Notes: generated by a model from the sequence alone, not told the origin. DNA of 49,829 nucleotides from JAVBKP01 sp031553975 (GCA_031553975.1 JAVBKP010000049.1:1-49829); one strand, 5' to 3'. Counted from the first letter of the stretch, positions 32,854 through 42,656 are shown. A program made the numbers and translations.

Positions 32854-35715
32854 TTAATCCTCTAAGACCTGAATTAAACGTTTTATATCTACTGGTTTTG
32901 CTAAGTGCATATCCATACCTGCTGCCAGTGCCATTTCAACATCTTCTTTGTATGCATTGGCTGTCAGCGCAATAATTCTAATTGTTTTGGCATCTTCTCG
33001 CTCTTGTTGCCTAATCTGTTTCGTGGCTTCATATCCATTTAGCACTGGCATTTGAATGTCCATCAAAACATGGGTGTATTGTCCAATCTTTGAGTTTTTG
33101 AACATATCTACGGCTTCTTTGCCATTAACAGCCTCTTCTATTGCGATATCGGTGCCAGCAAGGATTTCTTTTATTATTTCTCTGTTAATGTCTATATCTT
33201 CAACCAGTAACACTCTCTTCTTACCCAAATGGGCGGCTACACTGTCATAGGAGTGGAGGTGATTGTTCATCTCAGCCCTAGGGAATTCCAACTCAAAATA
33301 GAACGTGGAGCCTTGGCATAATTGGCTCTTGACATCAATTATGCCCCCCATTGATTTAATTAAATTCTGGCTGATGGCAAGCCCAAGTCCTGTGCCTCCA
33401 TACCTTGCCGCTACGCTACTACTACCCTGCTCAAAGGGAATAAATAGATGGTCAATCTGCTTGTCTGACATGCCAATACCAGTGTCTGAGATAATGAATT
33501 TTATGCAAATACGCTGATTCTCTTCCCTTACCGCCTTGACTGTTAGCGATACTTCTCCTCCGTTTTTGGTAAATTTTATGGCATTGCTCAAAAGGTTTAA
33601 TAGCACTTGATTCAATCTAAGTCTATCTCCTATTATGCCTGTTGTTTCCAAGTCTTCAAATTTTTTAATAATCCTAATATTTTTGGAAGCGCTGCTTGGT
33701 GAGATAATATCATATGCCTCATTTACAGCACTTTTTAAATCAAATGGTTCATGATTTAGGGTTAGTTTTCCTGATTCGATTTTAGACATATCTAATATGT
33801 CATTTATGATGCCAAGCAGGTGTTCTGAGGAGGTTAGTATTTTCCTTGTCCCATCCATTACTTGATCGGTATCTGCAACATTTTTCCTTATGATGTGAGA
33901 CATTCCTATTATGACATTAAGTGGTGTGCGACTTTCGTGACTCATGCGGGCTAAAAATTTACTTTTTGCCGTGGTAGCTTCTTCTAGGTTTTTTGTGCGT
34001 TCATACACAAGTTTTTCTAGGTGCTTAGCCGCGTTTCTACTTCTGACAAATAACACAAGTACTAGGCAGGCAATAATAGAAGTTAACATGATTGCACTTC
34101 CCAAGAAAATACTCTTTTGCCTTTCCATCACATCGGCATAATCAAATGTTCTCGTAGCCCATTTTTCTTCGATTTCCGCAGTATTTGCATAGAGCAATGC
34201 CTTATTCACAATAGAGGCTAGCAATTTTTCATCTTTATTGAACCCAAACTGGACATCAAAATTATAGTCAAAATCCACGTTGGTCTTGAATCTAGCATCC
34301 TGATAATAGTTGTTCCTACTTAGCAATATATACTCGGTCACTGCCAGCAAATCTATCTCGCCCTTGTTTAGTGCTTCAAAAGCTTGGTCTTGATTCTGGT
34401 AGGAAATTGTTTGGTTGGTAGGGAACCAATCTTGAAATAAAGTTTGGTATCCTCGCTTTTCTATCACCCCAACCCGCTCTGTTATGATTTGCAAAAATTT
34501 AATTTCTGGGTATTTTTCCTTAGAGGCCAATATAAAGGAATCGTGGGTATAGGCATCGCTCCAAAGAAACCTACCTTCTCGCTCTTCCGTTTGAATTATC
34601 TCAGATGTCATCTGGGCCTGTCCATTCTCAATCATGTCCATAAGCTCACTCCAAGGTACATCTGGCTGGTTGATTACCTTAAAGTCTAGTCCTGTAATCT
34701 TAGCTATTTCTTTTATGACATCAATGCCCATGCCTTGAAATTCTTCTTCTGTTGTATTGTAAAAATCCAATGGATAGTTATTGGAATCAGCAACTACTGA
34801 AATAGGTTGTCCGCTGGCGACACGCGCCTCAATGTATGCTCGCTCTTCTTCTGTGAGTTGTTTATAAGCTTGGTTTCTTTTATAATCCATTTCACCTTGC
34901 TCGTGGATTTGTGCCATTATTTGGCGGTTTTCATCCATAAGGAATTTGTCCATTACGCTTATTATGGGTTCTAAATCGGGATTTTTGGTGGCCAATGACG
35001 TAGAAAAATAGACTGGCTGTGCCATTGGTGCTGATTGGATGAATGGATATTCTGCCATAGGAACAACTGAGGTAGTTTCGCCAAAAAACACCTCACCATT
35101 GCCACTCTTTATGGTTTGTGCCGCCTCTGCATAGGAATCTACGTATATGCTCTCATATGGATGATCGTACACTTTTTTTAGCAGCTCTTCTGTAGCACTT
35201 CCCCGAAAAAACACAAATTTTGGTGTGTTCTCTTGCATGATTACGTCTACATCTTTGACGTCTGCAAGATAAAAAATGTATAAAGAACGTTCTGTGATAC
35301 CCTCTGTCATGTATAAGGTTTTGACACGCTCTTCCGTCCTTGCAAGATCTAAGGTAAAATCTATCTCGCCACGATTAAAGCTATCAAGAAATGTGCTCCA
35401 GTCCAAAAGTTTGTGCTCTACTTCTATACCGTATAGCTCTTCCATTAGCTTAGAAAATCTATGGGCAAAGCCTTGGATTTCCCCAAATTCAGATGCAAAC
35501 GCCTCGTCGCTAGGCAAAGAAACTAGGGTAAATGTTCTACCCTCAGATTTTATCTTTTCTATTTTATTGATTTCATCTTGGGTCACCCCTGGGATTTGTC
35601 TATAATCTTTAATTGTTCTGTCTTCATCTATTCGACCAGCTATTACCTGTGCATGACTAACAATCGTAGTGCAAACAAGTATCAGTGTCAGCATAGCAAT
35701 CGCTATTCTTTTCAT
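32854..35715 (-). CDS. BvgS-like hybrid histidine kinase with two periplasmic-binding-protein (SBP_3) sensor domains
   Basis: A 953-residue sensor: signal peptide; two extracellular SBP_bac_3 modules (about 45-270 and 300-525); one membrane helix (about 545-565); HisKA with the phospho-acceptor in MSHESRTPLN (near 600); HATPase with NLLSNAIKFT and GGTGLGLAIS; and a C-terminal receiver (833-950) with LVEDID, the phospho-Asp in VLMDIQMP and KPVD. The venus-flytrap pairs suggest sensing of an amino acid or similar small ligand. No DNA-binding output is adjacent; phosphate may pass to an Hpt protein elsewhere. ATG 35715 has GGGGGAGGCTCTTC. Confidence 0.9.
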   Translation of the reverse strand: MKRIAIAMLTLILVCTTIVSHAQVIAGRIDEDRTIKDYRQIPGVTQDEINKIEKIKSEGRTFTLVSLPSDEAFASEFGEIQGFAHRFSKLMEELYGIEVEHKLLDWSTFLDSFNRGEIDFTLDLARTEERVKTLYMTEGITERSLYIFYLADVKDVDVIMQENTPKFVFFRGSATEELLKKVYDHPYESIYVDSYAEAAQTIKSGNGEVFFGETTSVVPMAEYPFIQSAPMAQPVYFSTSLATKNPDLEPIISVMDKFLMDENRQIMAQIHEQGEMDYKRNQAYKQLTEEERAYIEARVASGQPISVVADSNNYPLDFYNTTEEEFQGMGIDVIKEIAKITGLDFKVINQPDVPWSELMDMIENGQAQMTSEIIQTEEREGRFLWSDAYTHDSFILASKEKYPEIKFLQIITERVGVIEKRGYQTLFQDWFPTNQTISYQNQDQAFEALNKGEIDLLAVTEYILLSRNNYYQDARFKTNVDFDYNFDVQFGFNKDEKLLASIVNKALLYANTAEIEEKWATRTFDYADVMERQKSIFLGSAIMLTSIIACLVLVLFVRSRNAAKHLEKLVYERTKNLEEATTAKSKFLARMSHESRTPLNVIIGMSHIIRKNVADTDQVMDGTRKILTSSEHLLGIINDILDMSKIESGKLTLNHEPFDLKSAVNEAYDIISPSSASKNIRIIKKFEDLETTGIIGDRLRLNQVLLNLLSNAIKFTKNGGEVSLTVKAVREENQRICIKFIISDTGIGMSDKQIDHLFIPFEQGSSSVAARYGGTGLGLAISQNLIKSMGGIIDVKSQLCQGSTFYFELEFPRAEMNNHLHSYDSVAAHLGKKRVLLVEDIDINREIIKEILAGTDIAIEEAVNGKEAVDMFKNSKIGQYTHVLMDIQMPVLNGYEATKQIRQQEREDAKTIRIIALTANAYKEDVEMALAAGMDMHLAKPVDIKRLIQVLED

Positions 35716-35744
35716 GAAGAGCCTCCCCCATCTATTTATGATTC

Positions 35745-36974
35745 CTATTTCTTTCTCGCATTTCTTACATGCTGACTTCTTGATCCTTGGTTAGGCTTTT
35801 TAGGTCTCTGAAATGGTACTGGTTTTGGCTTTGGCTCGAAAACTTCCATCGGATACGGATGATCTTCGATTTTAGGAATTGTCTTTTTTATGAGATTTTC
35901 AATATCCTTCAGATTGCTCTTTTCATCAAAGTCACAAAATGAAATGGCGGTGCCTCCTAGCCCTGCCCTACCCGTTCGTCCAATTCTATGTACGTATGTT
36001 TCGGGGGTTTCTGGCAAATCGTAATTCACAACGTGAGACAGTTCATCAATATCGATGCCCCGTGCCGCAATGTCAGTGGCTACCAAAACTCGAATTTGCC
36101 CGTTCTTGAAATTGCTAAGGGCCCTTTGCCTTGCATTTTGAGACTTATCTCCGTGAATCGCTTCCGCTTTGATTTTAGCCTTTATAAGGTCTTTGACAAC
36201 CCTGTCTGCACCATGTTTTGTACGGGTAAACACAAGAACTGATGTAATCTTATTGTTTTCTAGCAGTGAGGCCAATAGGTGCTTCTTATTGACTCTATCC
36301 ACAAAGTATAAGGACTGCTCTATTGAGTCTACGGTGGAAGCCACTGGTGTCACTGTGATTTTAGCAGGGTCGTACAACATGGAATTGGCCATGTTTTCAA
36401 TTTCTTTTGGCATGGTTGCAGAAAAAAGTAATGTTTGTCTTCTCCTTGGAAGCTTTGCAGAAATTTTCTTCATATCCGCAGCAAAGCCCATATCAAGCAT
36501 TCTATCTGCTTCATCCAAGACAAATATTTTAATTTCTTCCAAATTAACCAGTTTTTGATTGATAAGATCATTCAATCTGCCTGGTGTTGCAATCAATATA
36601 TCTACGCCGTGCCTTAATTGCTTTACCTGTGGCTCTTGGGATACCCCGCCAAAAATCACTGCACATTTCAGCTTTGTATACCTGCCGTAGGCGCCAAAAC
36701 TCTCAGCGATCTGAATGGCACGTTCTCTTGTGGGGGTCAGTACCAATGCACTTATCCTGCGACGGGTAGGAACAGGTATATCGCTAAGTAGTTGAAGTAT
36801 AGGAATGGCAAAAGCCGCTGTCTTTCCCGTCCCCGTTTGGGCGCATCCCAACAAATCTCTACCCTCTAGAATGGGTGGAATAGACTTTTCTTGTATGGGT
36901 GAGGGTGTCTCGTACCCCTCGTCAGTTATTGCTCTTAGTATTGGTTCAATTATATTTAGATTTTCAAATTTCAT
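35745..36974 (-). CDS. DEAD-box ATP-dependent RNA helicase (RhlE-like)
   Basis: About 409 residues with all DEAD-box motifs: Q motif (PSPIQEKSIP), AQTGTGKT (Walker A), PTRERAIQ, TPGRL, DEAD (in VLDEADRMLD), SAT, ARGID and HRIGRTGRAG. The basic tail (KKPNQGSRSQHVRNARKK) is typical of RhlE-type proteins acting in ribosome assembly or RNA decay, often at low temperature. ATG 36974 (AAAGGTAAAGAG) gives the family N terminus. An extended -10 lies about 100 bases upstream (37074-37079), so the mRNA has a long leader, as cold-inducible helicase genes often do. Confidence 0.92.
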   Translation of the reverse strand: MKFENLNIIEPILRAITDEGYETPSPIQEKSIPPILEGRDLLGCAQTGTGKTAAFAIPILQLLSDIPVPTRRRISALVLTPTRERAIQIAESFGAYGRYTKLKCAVIFGGVSQEPQVKQLRHGVDILIATPGRLNDLINQKLVNLEEIKIFVLDEADRMLDMGFAADMKKISAKLPRRRQTLLFSATMPKEIENMANSMLYDPAKITVTPVASTVDSIEQSLYFVDRVNKKHLLASLLENNKITSVLVFTRTKHGADRVVKDLIKAKIKAEAIHGDKSQNARQRALSNFKNGQIRVLVATDIAARGIDIDELSHVVNYDLPETPETYVHRIGRTGRAGLGGTAISFCDFDEKSNLKDIENLIKKTIPKIEDHPYPMEVFEPKPKPVPFQRPKKPNQGSRSQHVRNARKK

Positions 36975-37073
36975 CTCTTTACCTTTTATCACTTAGTTAT
37001 ACTTAATATTCTTTATGTAAGTAGGAATTTTGCTGCATGCATGACTTCATGTCCAGCTCGTACTCAAAAGTAT

Positions 37074-37079
37074 ATTATA
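37074..37079 (-). promoter_or_regulatory. Extended -10 promoter of the DEAD-box helicase
   Basis: Minus-strand TG-A-TATAAT with a poor -35. Predicted leader about 95 bases. Confidence 0.55.
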
Positions 37080-37117
37080 TCATACTATGGCGCGCTTAAG
37101 TAAAAATATATGATGGG

Positions 37118-38197
37118 TTAGCTAGATAAAATATTGCCTAACTTTTCTCTCAATACTTTGATATCAACTGGTTTTCTAATAAAATCCTTCGCACCCAACC
37201 CAATTGCTTTTTGCAAATTGTCTGCTGAAGTATTGCCCGTAATAAATACCACTGGTACTTTGCTATACCCTGGGAGTCTTCGAATCAGTTGCAAAAGTGC
37301 AAATCCATCCATTTCAGGCATTTCGATGTCAAGCAAAATTATATCCGCAGTATTGCTCTTCAAAAACTGCAAGGCGGCATTGCATTCTGCCATAGCAAAT
37401 ACAGTGTATTCATCACGCAACATTGCTTTAATGTTCCTAAGCGCATCTGGCATATCATCAATTGCTAAAACACGTTTTTTCCCAGAACCTTGATTTTGTG
37501 CCACATGAACCAATTCGATTAATCGATTTGACTCTACCACTGCTGTGTCATAATCAAAGGCCTCCAAACACCACATGACGAGTTTTATAGAGTGATCTAT
37601 CTCCTCGTTGTAGCTATAATAATCAATCGCTTTCAATGCCTCGTAAGCTCTTCCAAATTCGAAGTTTTCCAAGAGCATATAAAATCTTTCAAAAACATCT
37701 TTTGGTATCGCAACCTTATTCTTACTTACCATTTGTCCCCCTTGGAGTGGACTCTGTCCCATTTGTGGCAATGGCTGTTGCGTGTTTTGTTGATGTTTAT
37801 AGGTTATTACCTCTTCTGGCTCTTTTGCTTCAATAATCTTTGTGCGCAGCTTTTTAATGTCACTAAAGACCACTGCAAGCTCTTTAGCATATAGTTCAAA
37901 TTGCTTTGTCTGCAAATGTTTGTTTAGATTTTCTATTCCAAATGCCAACGAAATCGCTCCAATATCTGCAAGCAATGTTAAAAGTCTATCCATGCTAATT
38001 TCAAACTGGACAAAATCAAACTCACCATTATCCAAATTAGAAATATTTAAGGTTTTAATAATAAATTCTGATTCGTTTGTAAATGTTGCTAAGCATGCAA
38101 AATATGCGTTTTTGTCGCTAAAATTTTTTGAGGCATTTACTGCATCAAACTCTTCTATTTTTAACAATTTAAACATACTAAATGTGACTGTTGTCAT
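37118..38197 (-). CDS. Response regulator with C-terminal receiver and N-terminal Hpt-like region lacking histidine
   Basis: 359 residues. The C-terminal receiver (242-357) is complete: IDD (246-248), phospho-Asp D290 in LLDIEMP, and K342 in RKPVD. The N-terminal helical part (about 25-125) resembles an Hpt module (SMDRLLTLLADIGAISLAFGIENL), but the phospho-accepting His is absent. A glutamine-rich linker (about 135-155) and a further helical region (160-235) separate them. ATG 38197 overlaps the end of the upstream hybrid kinase by four bases, so the two are translationally coupled partners. No DNA-binding output is visible: it probably acts by protein contact. Confidence 0.85.
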   Translation of the reverse strand: MTTVTFSMFKLLKIEEFDAVNASKNFSDKNAYFACLATFTNESEFIIKTLNISNLDNGEFDFVQFEISMDRLLTLLADIGAISLAFGIENLNKHLQTKQFELYAKELAVVFSDIKKLRTKIIEAKEPEEVITYKHQQNTQQPLPQMGQSPLQGGQMVSKNKVAIPKDVFERFYMLLENFEFGRAYEALKAIDYYSYNEEIDHSIKLVMWCLEAFDYDTAVVESNRLIELVHVAQNQGSGKKRVLAIDDMPDALRNIKAMLRDEYTVFAMAECNAALQFLKSNTADIILLDIEMPEMDGFALLQLIRRLPGYSKVPVVFITGNTSADNLQKAIGLGAKDFIRKPVDIKVLREKLGNILSS

Positions 38198-41100
38198 GAT
38201 TTATTCTCCTCAAGATTTGATGTGATTTTGTGGATTGTGTCTTTGGAACTATCATATTCAAACATCTCAATTTGTTCATACAAAGCAAAAATCAAATCAT
38301 TTAAATTCTTGCCGTAATCATATGTCTTAAGGCGCTCTAATATGGCAAGCGCAACATCATCATCAAACGCATTGAGTGCGGCTTGCATTTGGTGCATTTC
38401 ATATGAAAGCTCTGCCAAGTCTCCGTCCGCTTTTACATTATTTTGTTCCTGTGAAAAAAATATTTTTTTCAGATTTTCTTCCAATCTCAAAAGTTCTACT
38501 AAAAATGGCGGGAATTCATTTTGGCAAAATTCTAGATCTTCAGTTTTCGCATGAATTTCAAGGTCGTAGGCCTGAGCAGATATGTCTGCTGCTCCTAGTG
38601 TGGCAAGAGAACTTTTGCATCCATGAGCTTGAATTGCAAACCTATTGCTGTCCTTTGTAGCCAAAGCCTCTTTCATCGTATTTGCTACCTCAGAAATTCT
38701 TTTTGTGAAAATCTTAAGAGTATCCACATAAATTTTTTGGGCTCCTCCTACCAATTGGAGTCCTGCATCTACATCAATATTTCCCAGTGCGCGTAATTCT
38801 GACATTTTATCCATGTCTTCCTTATTTGCTTGGGTATTTTCTGTATCGTGGTTTTTTTCTTTTACACTAACTTTATCTGACGGGAGCCAGTTTATCAGCA
38901 TCTCATTTAAGAGTATTCGGTCGATGGGTTTTGATAAAAAGTCATTCATACCACTGTCAATCAGCATCTCTTTGACCCCTTGCATGGCATTGGCGGTCAA
39001 TGCAATAATGATCTGATTTTCTCTTTCATATCCAGCCATTTGACGTATTTTTTGTGTAGTCTCTGCGCCATCCATTTCAGGCATCATATGATCCATAAAA
39101 ACAATATCGTATGCTTTGTTTTGAATCATTTCAATCGCCTGCATGCCATTCGTCGCCGTATCACACATAATATCTGAAAGTTCCAGCAAACCGCTGATTA
39201 CATGAAGATTGACATCAAAATCATCTACCACCAAAATTTTGGCATCTGGTGCCGTGATAATATCATAATTTTCACTGCTTTTTCTGACTTTATCAGGATT
39301 ACCTTTGATAATCGGAATTTGGACAGTAAATTTTGAACCCACGCCAAATTGACTCTCTACTGTTATCCTTCCATCCATGGCCTCAATAAAACTTTTGGAA
39401 ATCGTAAGCCCCAGCCCCGTGCCTGCTTCTGACCTATTATGTTTATCGTCTACTTGTTCAAATGCGTCAAAAAGTTTCTCCATAGCCTCTGGCTTAATCC
39501 CAATGCCTGTATCTGAAATGTCAAAAATAATCGTGTCTTCATTTGCCTTGATTAGTAGCTTGACATATCCACGAGTTGTAAACTTCACAGCATTTCCAAT
39601 TATATTAATGAGTACCTGTCTGAGCCTCGCATCATCACCGTACAGGCAATCAGGAATTGCCCCCACAATTTCAAATTTAAATTCAATATCCTTTGCTTTT
39701 GCAGAAAATTTGAAAATAGAATTAATATTTGCAATTAATGTAGCAAAGTTGTAGTGAACATGAACAAGATGAAACTTTCCTGCTTCAATTTTTGAGAAAT
39801 CTAAAATATCGTTGATAATGCTTAAAAGATTCGTTCCTGCTGATTTTATTTGATTGGTATAGCTTTTTTGTTTAGACGATAAAGTTTCTGAGAGCAGAAG
39901 CTCTGACATGCCGATAATTGCGTTCATGGGTGTGCGGATCTCATGACTCATATTGGCAAGAAACGTGGATTTCATTTTAGAAGCTTCTTCTGCCTTTTTC
40001 GTCATTTCAGTCAGTTCTTTGGTTCTCTCTTGCACTGTATATTCCAGACTAGCCATGAAACTTCTTAGCTCTTCTTCAAGTTCCATTTTTTTCATTAAGT
40101 TTGCAATTGTTTTGCCTAAATTTGTAAATAGGGTCGCTTCATCTTCGCTCACTTCTTTTAAAGAATATAAATCAGTCATCGCCATAAAAACTGTTTTGTT
40201 ATCGCCTTTTGATATGTTTACAAGCCATGTTGGGTTAACCCACACAGCTACGTTATGTTTTTTTCGAGCCTTTTCCAGAAAATCAGCATTTAAAACAAAA
40301 ACACCTTCGTCGGGAATCATTGTAGATATTTTGCAAATAATATCAAAACTTAGGTTGTCTTTAATTGCTTCTTTGTTCATATACATGGATGTTACTTTAT
40401 AATCAGTTTTATTAATTTCAAATATGCCAACTTTACCAAAATTAAAATGATTTCCTATTTCGGCAGTAATTCTATCCATGACATCTTGATTGCTGTGATA
40501 AGAATTGTCTATAATGCTTATTATGTCGTTATAGGCTGTTAATTTTCTTTTCATGGTTTTTTCGTTTTCAATATTCTCATTAAGCTTGTCAACCATGGTT
40601 TCGAGGGCTTCAGATAGCGTCGAGAACTCATCATCGAATGTTCGTTTGTCATTAAATTCAAATGAAAAAACCTGCCCGCCATCGGATATTTTTTTAGAAG
40701 CGTTTACCAATGCTTTGATTCGTTTTCCGATCAACCGGTTGTTAAACCACCAAGACAACGGCGCAAGTGCGATTAAGATTAGCACAATTGTAAAAATAAT
40801 GCCTTTTTTATAATCCTCTAATTCTTTCATGACATCGTCTGCGGATATATCTGCACCGACTATGCCGACTTGGTTTCCCTTTTCATCTTGGATGGGCGCG
40901 AAGGCCGAAATAAGATATCCATAATGTTCTCCTCCATAATAAATCTCTGTATATGTAGATACGCCAGTTTCGTATGTCTCAGGTGCTGTCTCGTATTCTT
41001 CGTAGGAGTCCAAACGTCCAAAGTCATCACGTCCATCAAGACCATTTGCAGATCCAGCAAAGATATACTTAAAGCTTTTGCCATCTACTGTTCTAGCCAT

Positions 41101-41400
41101 GGCGTATAGATATGTCATCTCTGACCTAGGTCTAGCCCTGTCGGCCATATCTTGTAATTCGTTATAGTATTCATTTCTTTCATTGGTGTCAGCAATTTCT
41201 TTAAATTTGCCACCATCAACTGTGGCGGCAATGGCTTCGGCAACAGCCAAGGCTGTTCTTGCTTTTAAGTCTATGCATTCATCCTTATAAGCATAGTAGC
41301 TATATAGCGCGATGCATATTGCAATAATCGTAATGACTATCGAAACAGATATAGATATTTTCGTGTTTACCGAAAGATATTTGTGTTTTTGGTTTTCCAT
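38194..41400 (-). CDS. Hybrid histidine kinase with extracellular Cache-type sensor, receiver and C-terminal Hpt
   Basis: A 1068-residue membrane kinase: TM1 (about 15-35), extracellular sensor (38-200, with a PAS-like QDEKGNQVGIVGADIS end typical of Cache domains), TM2 (about 202-222), HAMP-like linker, a GAF-like stretch (about 290-440), coiled coil, HisKA with NMSHEIRTPMN (near 490), HATPase (GTGLGLTIS), receiver (ILVVDDFDVN, VFMDHMMP, SKPID) and an Hpt domain with QAHGCKSSLATLGA. A full four-step phosphorelay is thus encoded in one chain. ATG 41400 has GAGGAGTCAAGGCAA upstream. Confidence 0.9.
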   Translation of the reverse strand: MENQKHKYLSVNTKISISVSIVITIIAICIALYSYYAYKDECIDLKARTALAVAEAIAATVDGGKFKEIADTNERNEYYNELQDMADRARPRSEMTYLYAMARTVDGKSFKYIFAGSANGLDGRDDFGRLDSYEEYETAPETYETGVSTYTEIYYGGEHYGYLISAFAPIQDEKGNQVGIVGADISADDVMKELEDYKKGIIFTIVLILIALAPLSWWFNNRLIGKRIKALVNASKKISDGGQVFSFEFNDKRTFDDEFSTLSEALETMVDKLNENIENEKTMKRKLTAYNDIISIIDNSYHSNQDVMDRITAEIGNHFNFGKVGIFEINKTDYKVTSMYMNKEAIKDNLSFDIICKISTMIPDEGVFVLNADFLEKARKKHNVAVWVNPTWLVNISKGDNKTVFMAMTDLYSLKEVSEDEATLFTNLGKTIANLMKKMELEEELRSFMASLEYTVQERTKELTEMTKKAEEASKMKSTFLANMSHEIRTPMNAIIGMSELLLSETLSSKQKSYTNQIKSAGTNLLSIINDILDFSKIEAGKFHLVHVHYNFATLIANINSIFKFSAKAKDIEFKFEIVGAIPDCLYGDDARLRQVLINIIGNAVKFTTRGYVKLLIKANEDTIIFDISDTGIGIKPEAMEKLFDAFEQVDDKHNRSEAGTGLGLTISKSFIEAMDGRITVESQFGVGSKFTVQIPIIKGNPDKVRKSSENYDIITAPDAKILVVDDFDVNLHVISGLLELSDIMCDTATNGMQAIEMIQNKAYDIVFMDHMMPEMDGAETTQKIRQMAGYERENQIIIALTANAMQGVKEMLIDSGMNDFLSKPIDRILLNEMLINWLPSDKVSVKEKNHDTENTQANKEDMDKMSELRALGNIDVDAGLQLVGGAQKIYVDTLKIFTKRISEVANTMKEALATKDSNRFAIQAHGCKSSLATLGAADISAQAYDLEIHAKTEDLEFCQNEFPPFLVELLRLEENLKKIFFSQEQNNVKADGDLAELSYEMHQMQAALNAFDDDVALAILERLKTYDYGKNLNDLIFALYEQIEMFEYDSSKDTIHKITSNLEENKS

Positions 41401-41425
41401 TTGCCTTGACTCCTCTTACGGCATT

Positions 41426-41454
41426 ATCATAGCATAATATCTCCTAATACTCAA
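41426..41454 (-). promoter_or_regulatory. Sigma-A promoter of the hybrid kinase / response regulator operon
   Basis: Minus-strand TTGAGT (41449-41454), 17-bp spacer, TATGAT (41426-41431). Confidence 0.75.
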
Positions 41455-41555
41455 ATGGTTTTGATGATTGTATGAGTGGCTTTGTTGGTATCGAAAAAGG
41501 GTGAGGTGTCTCTTGTTACTATATCTAACTTTTACCTCAATGCATCCCTTTTCAT

Positions 41556-41583
41556 GTATATTTTAAAATCCTCCGCATATACA
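41556..41583 (+). promoter_or_regulatory. Putative sigma-E promoter of spoIIID
   Basis: GTATATT (41556-41562), 13-base spacer, CATATACA (41576-41583), close to the sigma-E pattern KMATATT-N13/14-CATACAHT. Predicted leader about 30 bases. In Bacillus subtilis spoIIID is known to be sigma-E dependent. Confidence 0.6.
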
Positions 41584-41620
41584 TGCCCTATAGGCAGAAA
41601 ATATCAGGAGGGAATATCAA

Positions 41621-41872
41621 GTGAAAGATTACATAGAAGAACGTGTTTTAAGTTTAGCGAATCACATATTAGAGACAAATTCCACAGTGAGATCCACTGC
41701 AAAGAAGTTTAAAATAAGTAAATCTACCGTACATAAAGATGTAACCGACAGACTTGTGGAGATTAACCCTGGCCTAGCCGCTGAGGTTAAGGATATCTTG
41801 GATAAGAACAAATCTGAGAGACATATCAGGGGTGGATTGGCGACGCAAATGAAATACAAAGGAAAAAGCTAG
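41621..41872 (+). CDS. spoIIID: SpoIIID sporulation transcription regulator
   Basis: An 83-residue protein matching SpoIIID along its length: KDYIEERVLSLANHILETNSTVR, then the helix-turn-helix AKKFKISKSTVHKDVTDRL and the conserved end RHIRGGLATQMKYK. It binds DNA in the mother cell and activates or represses sigma-E and sigma-K genes. GTG start at 41621 with AGGAGGGAATATCAA. Its stop codon lies inside a hairpin shared with the convergent cblS gene. It lies apart from the MreB-family gene (7884), unlike the spoIIID-mbl pair of Bacillus. Confidence 0.95.
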   Translation: MKDYIEERVLSLANHILETNSTVRSTAKKFKISKSTVHKDVTDRLVEINPGLAAEVKDILDKNKSERHIRGGLATQMKYKGKS

Positions 41873-41895
41873 TGTAATTTTTGACTTACACTAGC
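41868..41895 (-). terminator. Terminator of cblTS overlapping both stop codons
   Basis: GCTAGTGTAA and TTACACTAGC, perfect 10-bp arms with an 8-base loop. On the minus strand it is followed by TTTTTCC. The stems contain the spoIIID TAG (41870-41872) and the cblS TAA (41886-41888). Confidence 0.8.
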
Positions 41896-42656
41896 GTCCC
41901 AATATGTTTGTACTCCATATTTAACCTTGTCATTTTTGACTTACACTCAGGTGCGACTACTGCAACTACACATGTGCATGGTCCACCTGATTTCATTATG
42001 TCCACTTCTATAGTAGGTGTCTCTACAAAACCTATTCCATTCATCTCCGCCAAGAGCTTTGCCTCATAGGCGATTCCCTTTGATCCAACAGGAACAATCT
42101 CACGTACGTCTAGGTGAGACAATAGGGATTTTATCTCACTATAGGAAACCATTTTGTCTTGCTCTTGTAGAACTTCATTCCCCACCAAAGGTTCGCCTAT
42201 TACAATCACCTCGTCACCCGACTGGCATGGACTAAACTTTAATTTGGTTTTATCTGCAACCCCAATGGCTGTAATTCCAATGGCTGTCATGGTGGTAACC
42301 ATGTTTTCTTCGGTGGAGCCAGTCAGAACCCCTTCGTCAATATCTGCCGTAATGAATCCCTCAGCTTTTGCCTTGGCTAACTCCTTTTTAACACCTGCCA
42401 TGATTTTTTGTCCTGTAGCATTCATCTCATTGCACACTGCGTTTGATAAGGAAATTATTTCGGCACCTGTGCATATGACTTCCATAATTACTACCCGAGC
42501 GGTCAGTAAACCAACTAGGTCTGGCAAGACTTTTAACGTGTCGTTTTCTTTTTCGCCGATGCCTCCACAGCTGTCACATGCCAGTATTAGGCTTTGCTCC
42601 TTTGAAATATCGACGATTGTAATATCCCGCCTTCTATATACTTTCACCTCTCCCAT
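41886..42656 (-). CDS. cblS: CblS-like alpha-ribazole kinase (AIR-synthase-like fold)
   Basis: A 256-residue protein of the PurM/AIR-synthase-related superfamily: DSCGGIGEKEND early in the chain, the GSTEENM segment, and a C-terminal KSGGPCTCVVAVVAPE block. Partnered with a small ECF-type membrane protein it matches the cblT-cblS module of Firmicutes, where CblS phosphorylates alpha-ribazole in the cytosol for cobamide lower-ligand salvage. ATG 42656 (AGAGAGGTATCAC) overlaps the end of cblT by 13 bases. Assignment rests on family memory and on the pairing. Confidence 0.75.
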   Translation of the reverse strand: MGEVKVYRRRDITIVDISKEQSLILACDSCGGIGEKENDTLKVLPDLVGLLTARVVIMEVICTGAEIISLSNAVCNEMNATGQKIMAGVKKELAKAKAEGFITADIDEGVLTGSTEENMVTTMTAIGITAIGVADKTKLKFSPCQSGDEVIVIGEPLVGNEVLQEQDKMVSYSEIKSLLSHLDVREIVPVGSKGIAYEAKLLAEMNGIGFVETPTIEVDIMKSGGPCTCVVAVVAPECKSKMTRLNMEYKHIGTLV

